Below are positions 1-7,917 of a stretch of DNA of 64,000 bases, piece after piece (the first letter of the stretch is position 1; each line of letters starts with the position of its first letter). The position numbers were made by a program, and so were the translations under genes. The notes under the pieces were generated by a model, which worked only from the letters and a program-made list of their open reading frames with translations, was not told the origin of the DNA and did no database searches. The stretch is taken from NCBI GenBank assembly GCA_905215805.1, contig CAJMRL010000005.1:1-64000 (forward strand). The letters are read 5' to 3'. The DNA is from an uncultured bacterium (GTDB taxonomy: Bacteria; Bacillota; Clostridia; UBA1381).

Positions 1-74
1 GTTGGTATCGAATTGTGCTTGGTATACTTGTTGTACTTATAAAATCTTAATAATGTGGAGTGATATAATTTAAA
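1..74. other. Left flank of the IS element, no gene seen
   Basis: This stretch holds no convincing reading frame. If the insertion sequence to its right had simply jumped into the GH97 gene that follows, the 5' half of that gene should lie here, but no GH97-like sequence is visible in any frame. A rearrangement next to the IS, or a repeat-driven contig edge, is the simplest reading. Confidence 0.4.
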
Positions 75-134
75 TAGAGTCGACAAACACCCAAAAATCT
101 GATATAATAAAAAGAGACGAAAGGGTGTTAAAGC

Positions 135-407
135 ATGGTAAAATACAACAAGGAATTTAAAGAGGAAGCCTTGATGCTTTCTGACGAAATAGGGATAAAA
201 AGAGCCGCGGAGCAGCTTGGGCTGTCTTACTACACGCTTGCTGACTGGCGCAAGCTGCGAAAAAGAGCTAAATCGAACAGCGTATCAGATAGTACGGAAG
301 TGAGCAGGCGAATGAAGGAACTTGAGCAGGAAAATGCTGAATTGCGCAGAGCCAATGAGATATTGAAAGATGCGCTCGGTTTTTTCGCAAAAGACCGGAA
401 GAAGTAA
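135..407 (+). CDS. IS3-family transposase OrfA (helix-turn-helix subunit)
   Basis: This 90-residue protein is the DNA-binding N-terminal part of an IS3-type transposase. Residues 1-45 form a helix-turn-helix (AAEQLGLSYYTLADW is the recognition region). Residues 55-80 are a leucine-zipper-like coiled coil (MKELEQENAELRRANEIL), as in other OrfA proteins, where it mediates multimerisation. The start is the ATG after GAAAGGGTGTT. OrfB lies in the -1 phase just downstream, and a slippery T TTT TTC at 380-386 would join the two into the active OrfAB transposase. Alone, OrfA would act as a binding and regulatory protein on the IS ends. Confidence 0.9.
   Translation: MVKYNKEFKEEALMLSDEIGIKRAAEQLGLSYYTLADWRKLRKRAKSNSVSDSTEVSRRMKELEQENAELRRANEILKDALGFFAKDRKK
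380..386 (+). promoter_or_regulatory. Probable programmed -1 frameshift site (T TTT TTC) in the IS
   Basis: The OrfA codons GGT TTT TTC contain a T TTT TTC heptamer in the correct phase. Slipping back one base reads on without a stop into the OrfB frame through about 13 codons to the first OrfB methionine-equivalent. IS3 elements generally make OrfAB this way. I inferred it from phase and motif and did not check for a stimulatory pseudoknot. Confidence 0.65.
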
Positions 408-424
408 GGGGCAGCGAACGTCAT

Positions 425-1303
425 GTGTTCGTGTTCAATTATCGCTGCAAATATCCTGTTAACAGAATGTGTAAGGCTCTTAATATCAGCGAGTCGGGAT
501 ACTATCGCTGGTTAAAGAATAAGGATAAGTCTACAAAGCAGCAGCTTCTTCTGGTCGAAATCCGAAAAATTCTTAAAGAGTATCCGGATAATGATAACTA
601 TGGGTCGCGCCGTATGCACACAGCATTGGCACAGAGAGGGATTCATGTCAGCGTAAGGACAGTGTACAGAGCAATGAAAGCTGGGGGATATATTCATAAA
701 TACCGAAAGCCACATGGCATAACAAAGGCAACGACGGAAACTCAGGAAAGAGAAAATTTAATAAAAAGAGATTTCAAGTCGGATGCACCCATGACAAAGT
801 TGCTCACTGATATTACAGAAGTGTCTTGCGCTGATGGGAAGCTTTATTTATCGGCAGTGTTGGATTGCTTTAATGGAGAGATCGTAGCATTTCAAATGCA
901 TGACAACATGAAGAAAGAGCTGTGCATAGATACGGTAAGGCAAATCGTTAACAGATTCGGCAGATTGCAGGATGTCATATTGCATTCTGACAGAGGCAGT
1001 CAGTACACGAGTGAGGCGTATAGAGAAGAACTGAAGAGACATGGGATAATCCAAAGCTTAAGCGGCACCGGACATTGCTTCGACAATGCACGAATGGAGA
1101 GCTTTTTTGCAACATTAAAAAAGGAAAAATTATACCGAATTCCTACATACAGAATGACACGAGAAGAAGTTAAGAGCATCATTTTCCGATATATTACGAT
1201 CTATTATAACAGGCTACGAATTAATACGGCTAATCCGGATGGGTTATCGCCTGTAAAATATCGGGAATGGTATGAAAAGCAACCGACAGCGAGCGTGGCG
1301 TAA
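425..1303 (+). CDS. IS3-family transposase OrfB (DDE catalytic domain)
   Basis: This 292-residue catalytic part of the transposase has an N-terminal HTH_21-like region (YGSRRMHTALAQRGI, about residues 60-75). An rve/RNase H-like integrase core carries the DDE triad: D in LLTDITEV, D in ILHSDRGSQYTS, and E in NARMESFFATLKKE. It cuts and joins the IS ends. The in-frame initiator here is a GTG with no good ribosome binding site, which supports production mainly as an OrfAB fusion by frameshifting at 380-386. The reading frame is intact, so the element could still be active. Its stop codon abuts a long inverted repeat. Confidence 0.92.
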   Translation: MFVFNYRCKYPVNRMCKALNISESGYYRWLKNKDKSTKQQLLLVEIRKILKEYPDNDNYGSRRMHTALAQRGIHVSVRTVYRAMKAGGYIHKYRKPHGITKATTETQERENLIKRDFKSDAPMTKLLTDITEVSCADGKLYLSAVLDCFNGEIVAFQMHDNMKKELCIDTVRQIVNRFGRLQDVILHSDRGSQYTSEAYREELKRHGIIQSLSGTGHCFDNARMESFFATLKKEKLYRIPTYRMTREEVKSIIFRYITIYYNRLRINTANPDGLSPVKYREWYEKQPTASVA

Positions 1304-1434
1304 TGCCGATTGCAATCGCTGACGAAGAGTATACACATTTTCGAAATATCGTCAAGCTTAAAACAAGCGCCTATGGCGAGCTTGACAGTATTCCGAAAAT
1401 GTGTGAGGAGCAGTTACAGCGATTGCAATCGGCA
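1304..1434. repeat. 131-nt long inverted repeat / hairpin behind transposase
   Basis: The outer arms are perfect over 18 bp: TGCCGATTGCAATCGCTG at 1304-1321 and its complement at 1417-1434. Inner paired blocks are CACATTTTCG (1334-1343) with CGAAAATGTG (1394-1403), and GTCAAGCT (1351-1358) with AGCTTGAC (1379-1386). The tip is built around GCGCC-TAT-GGCG. The reading frame across it (about 62 codons) looks accidental. It lies inside the IS, between the OrfB stop and the right end. Confidence 0.85.
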
Positions 1435-1491
1435 AACTGCACAATAATCGATAAGGAATTTTGGGTGTTTTTTAGACTGCACGATTCTTGA

Positions 1492-2775
1492 CAATTCCAT
1501 GAGAAGCGTGAGCGGCTTGCCGAGTGGGCGGATATGGGTATAAAGGGAGTTAAGATAGACTTCTTTAACAGCGAAACTCAGGAAACGCTTGCTCTTTGCG
1601 ATGAGATAACCGAGGAGGCCGCAAGACTGCGGCTCATGGTAAATTTACATGGCTGCAACAAGCCCTCCGGAGAACGACGCACATACCCTAATCTTATAAC
1701 ACGCGAGGGTGTGTACGGTACGGAGCATTTCCTGAGCGGTGCAGGATGGGGACCTACCGCCGAGCATAACTGCATACTTCCGTTTACAAGAAATGCTGTC
1801 GGTCCGATGGATTACACTCCGGCTATATCCGATTATAACGAAAGCCATTTTACAGATGCGCATAAGGCGGCGCTTGCGGTCATATTTGAATCAGGCGTAC
1901 AGTGCTTTTCAGATAAGCCCGAACGGTACAGGCAAAGCCCGCTTTATGATTTTCTTAAAGGATTTCCGGCAGTATGGGACGAAACAAGGCTTCTGTCAGG
2001 CGATGCGGGAAAAAGCGTCGTTATGATGAGGAGAAATGAAGATGAGTATTATATAGGCTCAATATGCACCGCTGCACGAAATGAGGATATAAGGCTCGAT
2101 TTCCTCGGCACAGGAGAATATATGGCGGAGATTTATACTGACGGCGAAGATGGGATCGCAAAAAAATGCGCAATTGTTAAGAGCGGTGATATCATAAATA
2201 TAAAGCAGAATGAAAACGGCGGAGCGGCCGTTCGTATATATCCGGTTTCGGAAAGCATGGAATTCAGGGATATTGATGCTCACTGGGCAAGGAATACCAT
2301 TGTGTCACTTGCTCAAAATAATCAGCTTGATATTTATTTTTGCAGGTATTTCAGACCGGACGCAAAGATAACACGCGCAGAATTTGTTATGATGCTGTGC
2401 AGCGCCGCCGGTATAGAACAGGGAAGCAGGATAACTCCGTTTTCGGACTGCGCCGGCTGCTATGAGGCGGGATATATAAATGCCGCTGTTTCAAGAGGTA
2501 TCATAAACGGGATAAGCGAATCGGAATTTGCGCCCGATATGCCGGTAACACGGGAACAGGCGGCTGTAATAATAGGAAGATATTTGGGGCTTTCAGGCTC
2601 TGCGGCGGCGAATTTTACCGATGAGGCGGATATATCGGGATATGCAAGAGATTATGTCGGTATGTGCTCTCAAAGGGGCGTTATAAACGGCTATGAAGAC
2701 GGTTCGTTCCGTCCGCGCTCAAGCATAACCCGCGCCGAATCAGCCGCGCTTATAAGCAGGATATCGGTATATTGA
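1492..2775 (+). pseudogene. 5'-truncated GH97 glycoside hydrolase with C-terminal SLH repeats
   Basis: The visible part begins in the middle of a GH97 (alpha-glucosidase/alpha-galactosidase) catalytic domain. GVKIDFFNSETQ, NLHGCNKPSGERRTYPN, REGVYGTEHF and LPFTRNAVGPMDYTP are family hallmarks. The Asp in KIDFF matches the nucleophile position of retaining GH97 enzymes. After about residue 250 come three S-layer homology repeats (FRDIDAHWA..., TPFSDCAGCYEAGYI..., NFTDEADISGYA...), which would anchor the enzyme to secondary cell-wall polymers. The signal peptide and the N-terminal half are missing: an in-frame TGA precedes at 1489 and the IS lies directly upstream. The first internal ATG is at 1534, but a product from there would lack the N-terminal beta-sandwich and part of the barrel, so it is most likely a dead gene. 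Confidence 0.8.
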
Positions 2776-2789
2776 AAAATCAAAGCATA

Positions 2790-2828
2790 AAAAAACTCAG
2801 CTTTCGGTTATAGGAGCTGAGTTTTTTT
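2790..2828. terminator. Bidirectional intrinsic terminator
   Basis: An A-run precedes the stem AACTCAGCT...AGCTGAGTT, which is followed by a T-run. It separates the convergent GH97 remnant and the stalk-domain gene and can serve both. Confidence 0.85.
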
Positions 2829-2854
2829 GCAGAATTTTTTTATTTGTAAGCGTT

Positions 2855-3832
2855 TTATCCTGTAATAATCTCGACTAATTGCTGTTCTTCGTTCCAGTTT
2901 ACTTCAAAGCCTACCATATCGGCAATATCTCTTATTTTAAAGTATGTATATCCGTTTATGTTGTAGCATGTCACATCATGCTGTATGCCGTTTACATATA
3001 TCGGGGCGGTGCTTTCCTGTATATCGTTTGTTGTATTTATTGAGCTGCTTTCAAGTTCACCGCCGACAATCTGGTATTTCTCTCCTGTCGAGACAGTTAT
3101 TGCGCTGAGAGACTCGTCCCAGCCTACGTTAAACTGGCTGGCAGTTGAACGCAGAACCATTGCAATATCTCTTATCTTGTAATAATTGGAATAGTTTACC
3201 GTATATCCTTCGACATCTACGGACTTTCCGTCAACCGTTACAGCAGCAAAAGACGTCTGAGCGGTAAGGCTGTTGACCGCGTCATATGAATTAACGAAAG
3301 CTTCTATCTGAGACCTGTTCGGATACCCGTTTGACAAAAATGAATCGCCGTGCATATCGTTATACGGAACGGTTGAATAGGAACTTACATCGCTCTTATT
3401 GATCTTTGTGGCGGTAAGCGATTCACCATCGTACTCAAGCTTATAGCACTGGATCTCCGAGCTGTAGCGCGGAACCTCACGTCCGACGAATATGTATCTG
3501 CCTTCCTTTTCGTATACCGTTATATCCGAAAGACATTCGCCTATGATATTTCCCGGTACGTTTATAGATGTAATCGAAGAATTGCGGAGAGTAAAGCCTT
3601 CTGAAATTCCGCCGTCTATGCCCGAACGGTACACAAAGCATTCCGGAACTCCGTTTTTGTCAAGATCTGTCAAAGCAACTTCATTGTGAGTTGGGTCGGA
3701 GGACATAAGCTTCATTATACGCGTTATAAACGCTTCCCGCCAGCTTTCCTCCGCGTTCGCCGTGATTGCCGGAGCGACTGAAACCGAAACGGCGATAGCC
3801 GCGGCGGACAATACAGATAATAATTTTTTCAT
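2855..3832 (-). CDS. Secreted protein with C-terminal stalk (Cu-amine-oxidase-N-like) domain
   Basis: The start is the ATG at 3832, because GGAGGT lies just upstream of MKKLLSVLSAAAIAV. An ATG eight codons further up has no such site. Residues 1-27 form a signal peptide ending near ANA. The middle part (about 30-200) has no family I recognise, although DLDKNGVPE resembles a short Asp-rich loop. The C-terminus (about 200-325) contains two related segments with YYKIRDIAMVLRS and YFKIRDIADMVGF, a pattern shared with copper amine oxidase N-terminal or stalk domains common in clostridial exported proteins. These domains are usually structural, and no metal site is implied. The gene is monocistronic, with its own promoter at 3911-3939. 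Confidence 0.75.
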   Translation of the reverse strand: MKKLLSVLSAAAIAVSVSVAPAITANAEESWREAFITRIMKLMSSDPTHNEVALTDLDKNGVPECFVYRSGIDGGISEGFTLRNSSITSINVPGNIIGECLSDITVYEKEGRYIFVGREVPRYSSEIQCYKLEYDGESLTATKINKSDVSSYSTVPYNDMHGDSFLSNGYPNRSQIEAFVNSYDAVNSLTAQTSFAAVTVDGKSVDVEGYTVNYSNYYKIRDIAMVLRSTASQFNVGWDESLSAITVSTGEKYQIVGGELESSSINTTNDIQESTAPIYVNGIQHDVTCYNINGYTYFKIRDIADMVGFEVNWNEEQQLVEIITG

Positions 3833-3910
3833 GTCTACCTCCAAATAAAAATTCATAATATATCTATTGACTTTTCCGTGATGTTGAAATATACTAATAG
3901 TATGACATAT

Positions 3911-3939
3911 ATTATACTATAAATAAAGGGATTTGTCAA
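3911..3939 (-). promoter_or_regulatory. Sigma-A-type promoter for the stalk-domain gene
   Basis: Read on the minus strand, TTGACA (3939-3934) and TATAAT (3916-3911) are separated by 17 bp, upstream of the gene starting at 3832. Confidence 0.75.
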
Positions 3940-4045
3940 ATGGATAGCTTGGGCATGGTTCATAATTAACAAATTGTTAACAAATTGTTAAAAGAATTTT
4001 GCCGAATAATGACAGGTTTATGATTCGGATAAGGGAGGAAAAATA

Positions 4046-5152
4046 ATGCGTTACAGAACACTTGCGGGAGAAGATGTATCGGTATTGGGTTTCGGATGTA
4101 TGAGATTCCCGACAAATGAGGAAGGAAAAATAGACAGAGACAAGTCTTCGGCTATGATAGAGAAGGCTATCGAGAGCGGAGTTAACTATTTTGATACCGC
4201 GTATGTTTATCATAACGGAGAAAGCGAAAGCTTTTTGGGCGATGTACTTAGCGGCGGACTTAGAGAAAAGGTCAAAATAGCTACAAAGCTTCCGACATGG
4301 GAGGTAAAGAGCGAGGCGGATTTTGACAGGCTTCTAAATGAACAGCTAAAAAAATTAAATACGGATCATATAGATTTTTATCTGCTGCATGCTCTCGATA
4401 ATAACAGGTTTGAGAATATAGTTAAGAAGTTTAATTTGCTTGAGCATATGAACAGAGCCAAGGCGGACGGCAGAATACGCCATATAGGCTTCTCATTCCA
4501 TGATGATGTGAATGCGTTTAAGAAAATCGTGGATTCGAATCCTAATTGGGAATTCTGTCAGATACAGCATAATTATGTTAATATTGATTATCAGGCGGGA
4601 GTCGAGGGGCTTGAATATGCGCATTCAAAGGGACTTGACGTTATAATTATGGAGCCGCTTTTGGGCGGAAAGCTCGCCGATCCGGCTGACAGCGTAAAGA
4701 AGGTATTGGACAGCTCCAAAACGCCTGTTGAATGGGCGCTCGATTATTTGTGGAACCGTGAGGAGGTAAGCTTGCTCTTAAGCGGTATGGGCGTGATGGA
4801 GCAGGTATGCGATAATATCAAGTATGCTCAGAAGGCAGAGGTCGGAATGCTTACCGAGGAGAATCTTGCTATGCTTTCAAAGGCAAAGAAAATATTTGAA
4901 ACAATGTCTAAGGTGCCTTGTACAAAGTGCGGCTATTGCATGCCGTGTCCGTATGGTCTGGATATCCCGGCTATTTATGAGATTTATAATCTTACGGCGG
5001 CAATGCACAAGGAAACGCCTATGGAAATGTATAAAAAGCTTGAGGTCAAGGCGGATAAATGCATGAAATGCCGCTCTTGCGAAAGAGTCTGTCCGCAGGA
5101 TATAAAGACGAGCACGATAATGCCTGAAATTGCGGAATTTTTTGCAGAATAA
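4046..5152 (+). CDS. Aldo/keto reductase with C-terminal 4Fe-4S ferredoxin domain
   Basis: This 368-residue oxidoreductase has two parts. Residues 1-270 form an aldo/keto reductase barrel with the usual catalytic set: Asp and Tyr in FDTAYVYHNGESE, Lys in IATKLPTW and His in FYLLHAL. The C-terminal ~90 residues carry cysteine clusters CTKCGYCMPCPYG and CMKCRSCERVCPQ, which can bind iron-sulfur clusters and link the enzyme to ferredoxin-like electron carriers. Such fusions are common in anaerobes, and the substrate cannot be told. GGGAGG lies 8 bases before the ATG. The phosphatase-like gene follows after 26 bp without a terminator, so the two are probably co-transcribed. Confidence 0.9.
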   Translation: MRYRTLAGEDVSVLGFGCMRFPTNEEGKIDRDKSSAMIEKAIESGVNYFDTAYVYHNGESESFLGDVLSGGLREKVKIATKLPTWEVKSEADFDRLLNEQLKKLNTDHIDFYLLHALDNNRFENIVKKFNLLEHMNRAKADGRIRHIGFSFHDDVNAFKKIVDSNPNWEFCQIQHNYVNIDYQAGVEGLEYAHSKGLDVIIMEPLLGGKLADPADSVKKVLDSSKTPVEWALDYLWNREEVSLLLSGMGVMEQVCDNIKYAQKAEVGMLTEENLAMLSKAKKIFETMSKVPCTKCGYCMPCPYGLDIPAIYEIYNLTAAMHKETPMEMYKKLEVKADKCMKCRSCERVCPQDIKTSTIMPEIAEFFAE

Positions 5153-5178
5153 ATAATTTTTTTGACGGAGGGTAATAT

Positions 5179-5913
5179 ATGAAGTTTACTGTGTTTTCGG
5201 ACAAGGGAGGACTCGTGGATAACGAGGATTTCGTTGGCAGCGCGTTTGAAAACGGTATCTATTGCTTTGCCGCGGCGGACGGTCTTGGCTCGCATAACGG
5301 CGGCGCCCTTGCGTCAAAGCTTGCAGTATCGGCAATTATATCCGAATTCAAAAAGGAGCCGGAGCTTAGCCCGCAAAAGGCGCGCTTATGTATGGATGCC
5401 GCTCAGGAGCTTATAACAACAAGACGTACCGCAAGTCCGGAGGTCAAGGATATGGCGGCGTCGGCGGTCATGCTTATGACGGACGGAACAAGCGCGGTCT
5501 GGGCGCATGTGGGCGACAGCAGGCTGTATGTGTTTAAGCGCGGAAAAATAATCGAGGTTACGGATGACCATACGACAGCGTTTGAAAGCTTTTTAAAGGG
5601 CGATATAGAATATGGCGAGATAAGAGAGAGCCGCGGCAGAAACAGGCTGAGACGGGCTGTCGGCGATAAGGTGAGCTATGAGCCGGATATTTCCGATCTG
5701 GTGAAAATCAATTCCGGATTTTCATTTTTGATGTGTACAAACGGATTTTGGGAGAATATTTATGAAACGGAAATGGAGGAGGCGCTGCGTTTTTCGTTTT
5801 CCTCGAGGGCTTGGCTGGAAAAGATGCTAAACAAAATAATGCCCAAAATTGAAACCGGAAGCGATAATCTTAGCGCTGTAGCGGTAAAAATGCAAATGGG
5901 CGACTCTATTTGA
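5179..5913 (+). CDS. PP2C-family serine/threonine phosphatase
   Basis: This 244-residue metal-dependent phosphatase has the PP2C signature in order: an N-terminal NED (VDNEDF), ADGLGSHNGG (metal-binding Asp), VGDSRLYVF, and a late DNLSAVAV in which the Asp would bind the second metal. It has no transmembrane segment, so it is probably a cytosolic domain removing phosphate from Ser/Thr or protein partners. It lacks an adjacent Hanks-type kinase, unlike the classical prpC-prkC pair. GGAGGG precedes the ATG. It shares a transcript with the upstream aldo/keto reductase and ends before a long hairpin terminator at 5931-6016. Confidence 0.85.
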   Translation: MKFTVFSDKGGLVDNEDFVGSAFENGIYCFAAADGLGSHNGGALASKLAVSAIISEFKKEPELSPQKARLCMDAAQELITTRRTASPEVKDMAASAVMLMTDGTSAVWAHVGDSRLYVFKRGKIIEVTDDHTTAFESFLKGDIEYGEIRESRGRNRLRRAVGDKVSYEPDISDLVKINSGFSFLMCTNGFWENIYETEMEEALRFSFSSRAWLEKMLNKIMPKIETGSDNLSAVAVKMQMGDSI

Positions 5914-5930
5914 GATAAGCTGTAATAAAA

Positions 5931-6016
5931 TAAAAGACCTCTGAATATAATATATTGATGGGTAATTACGAAATTCGCAATTGTTTGTGTCAATATACAT
6001 ATATTGGAGGTCTTTT
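5931..6016. terminator. Long nested hairpin, probable bidirectional terminator
   Basis: The outer stem AAAAGACCTC / GAGGTCTTTT, a partly paired AT-rich middle (ATATTGA / TCAATAT) and an inner near-palindrome around AATTACGAA / TTCGCAATT form one 86-nt hairpin flanked by A- and T-runs. It can stop transcription from the phosphatase side and from the convergent PAP2 gene. Its right arm also contains the GGAGG placed upstream of the small frame at 6018. Confidence 0.7.
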
Positions 6017-6017
6017 T

Positions 6018-6116
6018 ATGCGTATTTATGTGGTCCGCGCAAGGACAATAGGCATATGGCTTATGTGCGGAGCGGCGGGGCTTATTATAGTGCTTGCGGC
6101 GGTCAAGCTGCTGTAG
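6018..6116 (+). CDS. Possible 32-residue single-pass membrane peptide
   Basis: An ATG 8 bases after GGAGG opens a 32-codon frame. A short basic head (MRIYVVRARTIG) is followed by one strong hydrophobic helix (about residues 11-30) and ends KLL. It looks like the N-terminal signal-anchor of cell-wall hydrolases, so it may be a remnant of one, or a genuine small membrane protein. Its Shine-Dalgarno lies in the right arm of the upstream hairpin, which would hide it in a read-through transcript. Its last 14 bases overlap the end of the convergent PAP2 gene. Homology was not testable, so this is a tentative call. Confidence 0.35.
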   Translation: MRIYVVRARTIGIWLMCGAAGLIIVLAAVKLL

Positions 6117-6750
6117 ACCGGCGCTGCACAAAGATCTTGGTGACGGGCGTATGGTATGCGGCGATATACAAGATCAGACACAGCGCAAAGCCTGCCGCTA
6201 CGTCTACAACAGAATGCTGCTTTATAAAGAGCGTTGAGATGCTTATAAGCCATGCGATTATAAATGAAAGATATTTCACCGGCTTTTTATCCTTGAAAAG
6301 ACTTGAGTGCCGAACAGCAAAGTCTGTTGCAAGCGCGCTCGAAACATGAATGGACGGGCATACGTTCGTGGGGGTGTCGACCGAATACAGGAAGCGGCAT
6401 ATATACGAGGCGATATTGTCTCCCGTTACGGGAACTCGCAGATCAATGCCGTTTGGCGCGATAATATAAATAAGAAGCGAAATCGTCATCGAGCCGAACA
6501 TCATAAAGCACAGCTTTAAAAATGCGTCCCTGTCCCGTACCATTAGCAGCAGCAGTGAACCGGGCATGGTTATATACCACAGGAAGTACGGAAAAACGAA
6601 CCATTCGCAAAATGGTATAAGCCGGTCCGGTGCAAAATTTATTATATATTTTACTTCATTAAAGCGCTCAAGCAAGAAGAACGCCGGGAAATAAAAGGCA
6701 AAATATAAAAGCCATAGACAGTATTTATGTGATTTTATAAATCGTATCAT
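6103..6750 (-). CDS. PAP2-superfamily membrane phosphatase/phosphotransferase
   Basis: This 215-residue integral membrane protein has about six hydrophobic helices. It carries two of the three PAP2 motifs clearly: CPSIHVSSALA (phosphate-binding PSxH) and KQHSVVDVAAG (catalytic His with following Asp). The family includes lipid phosphate phosphatases and inositol phosphoceramide-type transferases. This member is closer in layout to the latter (PAP2_3-like), but its substrate cannot be assigned. AAAGGAG precedes the ATG by about 10 bases. It stands alone and converges on the phosphatase transcript. Confidence 0.8.
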   Translation of the reverse strand: MIRFIKSHKYCLWLLYFAFYFPAFFLLERFNEVKYIINFAPDRLIPFCEWFVFPYFLWYITMPGSLLLLMVRDRDAFLKLCFMMFGSMTISLLIYIIAPNGIDLRVPVTGDNIASYICRFLYSVDTPTNVCPSIHVSSALATDFAVRHSSLFKDKKPVKYLSFIIAWLISISTLFIKQHSVVDVAAGFALCLILYIAAYHTPVTKIFVQRRSTAA

Positions 6751-6924
6751 TATATGTCAGCTCCTTTGGGGTTGATTTTTTTATGCAAATGCCGTTTAAG
6801 TATAACACAAAATTCGCATAAACAGCGCAATAAATATAAATTCAAGCTAAAGTTTGTGCAATGTTACAAATTGCGCCGCCTTTATGCAAGAGTCATTGTG
6901 CGATTATGTATGGCAATAAATTAT

Positions 6925-6953
6925 TTGACTTTTAGCGGCGGACGTGCTATAAT
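6925..6953 (+). promoter_or_regulatory. Promoter for the DeoR-family regulator
   Basis: TTGACT (6925-6930) and TATAAT (6948-6953) with a 17-bp spacer, about 85 bp before the regulator's start. The 6751-6924 stretch holds nothing else I can support. Confidence 0.7.
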
Positions 6954-7038
6954 GTTGGTATTATTATACTTTAACTATTTATAAGCGATTGAGAATATAG
7001 AGCGGCTGCTTTATGATTATTTGAATAGGAGAAGAAAA

Positions 7039-7803
7039 ATGCTTGCAGTTGAGCGCAGAAATGAAATTGAAAAGATTATTACGCAGAATAAAAGCGTGCT
7101 GGTAGTGGATCTTGCCAAGCAGTTTGATGTTACAGCTGAGACCATACGCGGAGATTTGCTCAAGCTTGAAAAGCAGGGTGTGCTTATACGTACCTACGGC
7201 GGAGCTACTCTTGCCGGAAACAGCGAGCCTGAGCTTGCGGTCTCGGAGCGCGATACCGTCAATTACGAGGGAAAACGGCGCATCGGTCACAGGGCGGCGC
7301 AGATGATACGCGACGGCGATACCATTTTTCTTGACGCGAGTACTTCGGCATGGCATCTTGCGAGATGTATAAAGGACAGAAAAGGAATAACGGTCATAAC
7401 AAATTCCAATAAGATTATAACGGAGCTTGGAGGCTGCGAGGGGATAAGCATAGTGAGCACCGGAGGAGAGCTTGACCCGAGGAATATGTCGTTTACCGGC
7501 AGAATGGCGCAGGAGAATATACGTGAAAATTATTTTGCAGACAGGTTTTTCTTTTCGTGTAAAGGAGTTACTCTGAGCAGAGGTCTGGTCGATTCTACAG
7601 AGGCGGAAGCGGAAATCAAAAAGGCGATGCTTAAAAACAGCGAGAACGTTGTGTTTCTGTGCGACCGCAATAAGCTGGGGAAGCTCGGGATACCGAGAAT
7701 ATCGGGACTTGAGGAGATAGACAGGCTTATTACGGATATAGAGCTTGATGAAACATGGCGGGCTGAATTTGAGAAAAACGATGTTGAGCTTATTGTCGTT
7801 TGA
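7039..7803 (+). CDS. DeoR-family transcriptional regulator
   Basis: This is a regulator of about 254 residues. The N-terminal winged helix-turn-helix (about residues 6-57, VVDLAKQFDVTAETIRGDLLKLEKQG) is the DeoR signature. It is followed by a DeoRC sugar-phosphate sensor domain (about 75-235) with a GDTIFLDAST loop and an ITNSNKI segment of the ribose-5-phosphate isomerase-like fold. AGGAG precedes the ATG at 7039; a TTG six codons upstream has no such site. DeoR proteins usually repress nearby sugar-use genes when no phosphorylated sugar is bound. No sugar kinase or transporter is adjacent here, so the target is unknown; the next gene's promoter carries a dyad that could be an operator. Confidence 0.88.
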   Translation: MLAVERRNEIEKIITQNKSVLVVDLAKQFDVTAETIRGDLLKLEKQGVLIRTYGGATLAGNSEPELAVSERDTVNYEGKRRIGHRAAQMIRDGDTIFLDASTSAWHLARCIKDRKGITVITNSNKIITELGGCEGISIVSTGGELDPRNMSFTGRMAQENIRENYFADRFFFSCKGVTLSRGLVDSTEAEAEIKKAMLKNSENVVFLCDRNKLGKLGIPRISGLEEIDRLITDIELDETWRAEFEKNDVELIVV

Positions 7804-7842
7804 CTGTTTTTTAAACGAATTTATCTGATTTTTATATGTAAA

Positions 7843-7884
7843 TTTTACAAAAAAAATTGTAAAATAATAAGTAGTATATATAAT
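7843..7884 (+). promoter_or_regulatory. Promoter with overlapping perfect dyad (possible operator)
   Basis: TTGTAA (7857-7862) and TATAAT (7879-7884), 16 bp apart, precede the secreted-protein gene. A perfect inverted repeat TTTTACAA-N6-TTGTAAAA spans 7843-7864 and covers the -35 box, as expected of a repressor site. Which regulator uses it is not known; the adjacent DeoR and AraC proteins are candidates. Confidence 0.5.
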
Positions 7885-7917
7885 GCAGAGGAATGTATTT
7901 GAGAAAGGGAGAGAACA

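Larger units (their letters stand above)
75..1481 (+). mobile_element. IS3-family insertion sequence
   Basis: The element carries the two overlapping-phase transposase frames typical of the IS3 family. Its ends look like imperfect inverted repeats: the left end around 75-95 (AGTCGACAAACACCC) resembles the reverse complement of the right end around 1463-1481 (AGTCTAAAAAACACCC). The exact tips are uncertain, and no matching 3-4 bp target duplication is visible (TAAA on the left, CGAT on the right). That suggests one flank has been rearranged since insertion. A long hairpin sits between the transposase stop and the right end. Confidence 0.75.

Noticed and set aside
1303..1491. 62-codon open frame behind the transposase
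   Set aside because: It is created by the long inverted repeat and the IS end; no ribosome binding site and its start overlaps the OrfB stop.
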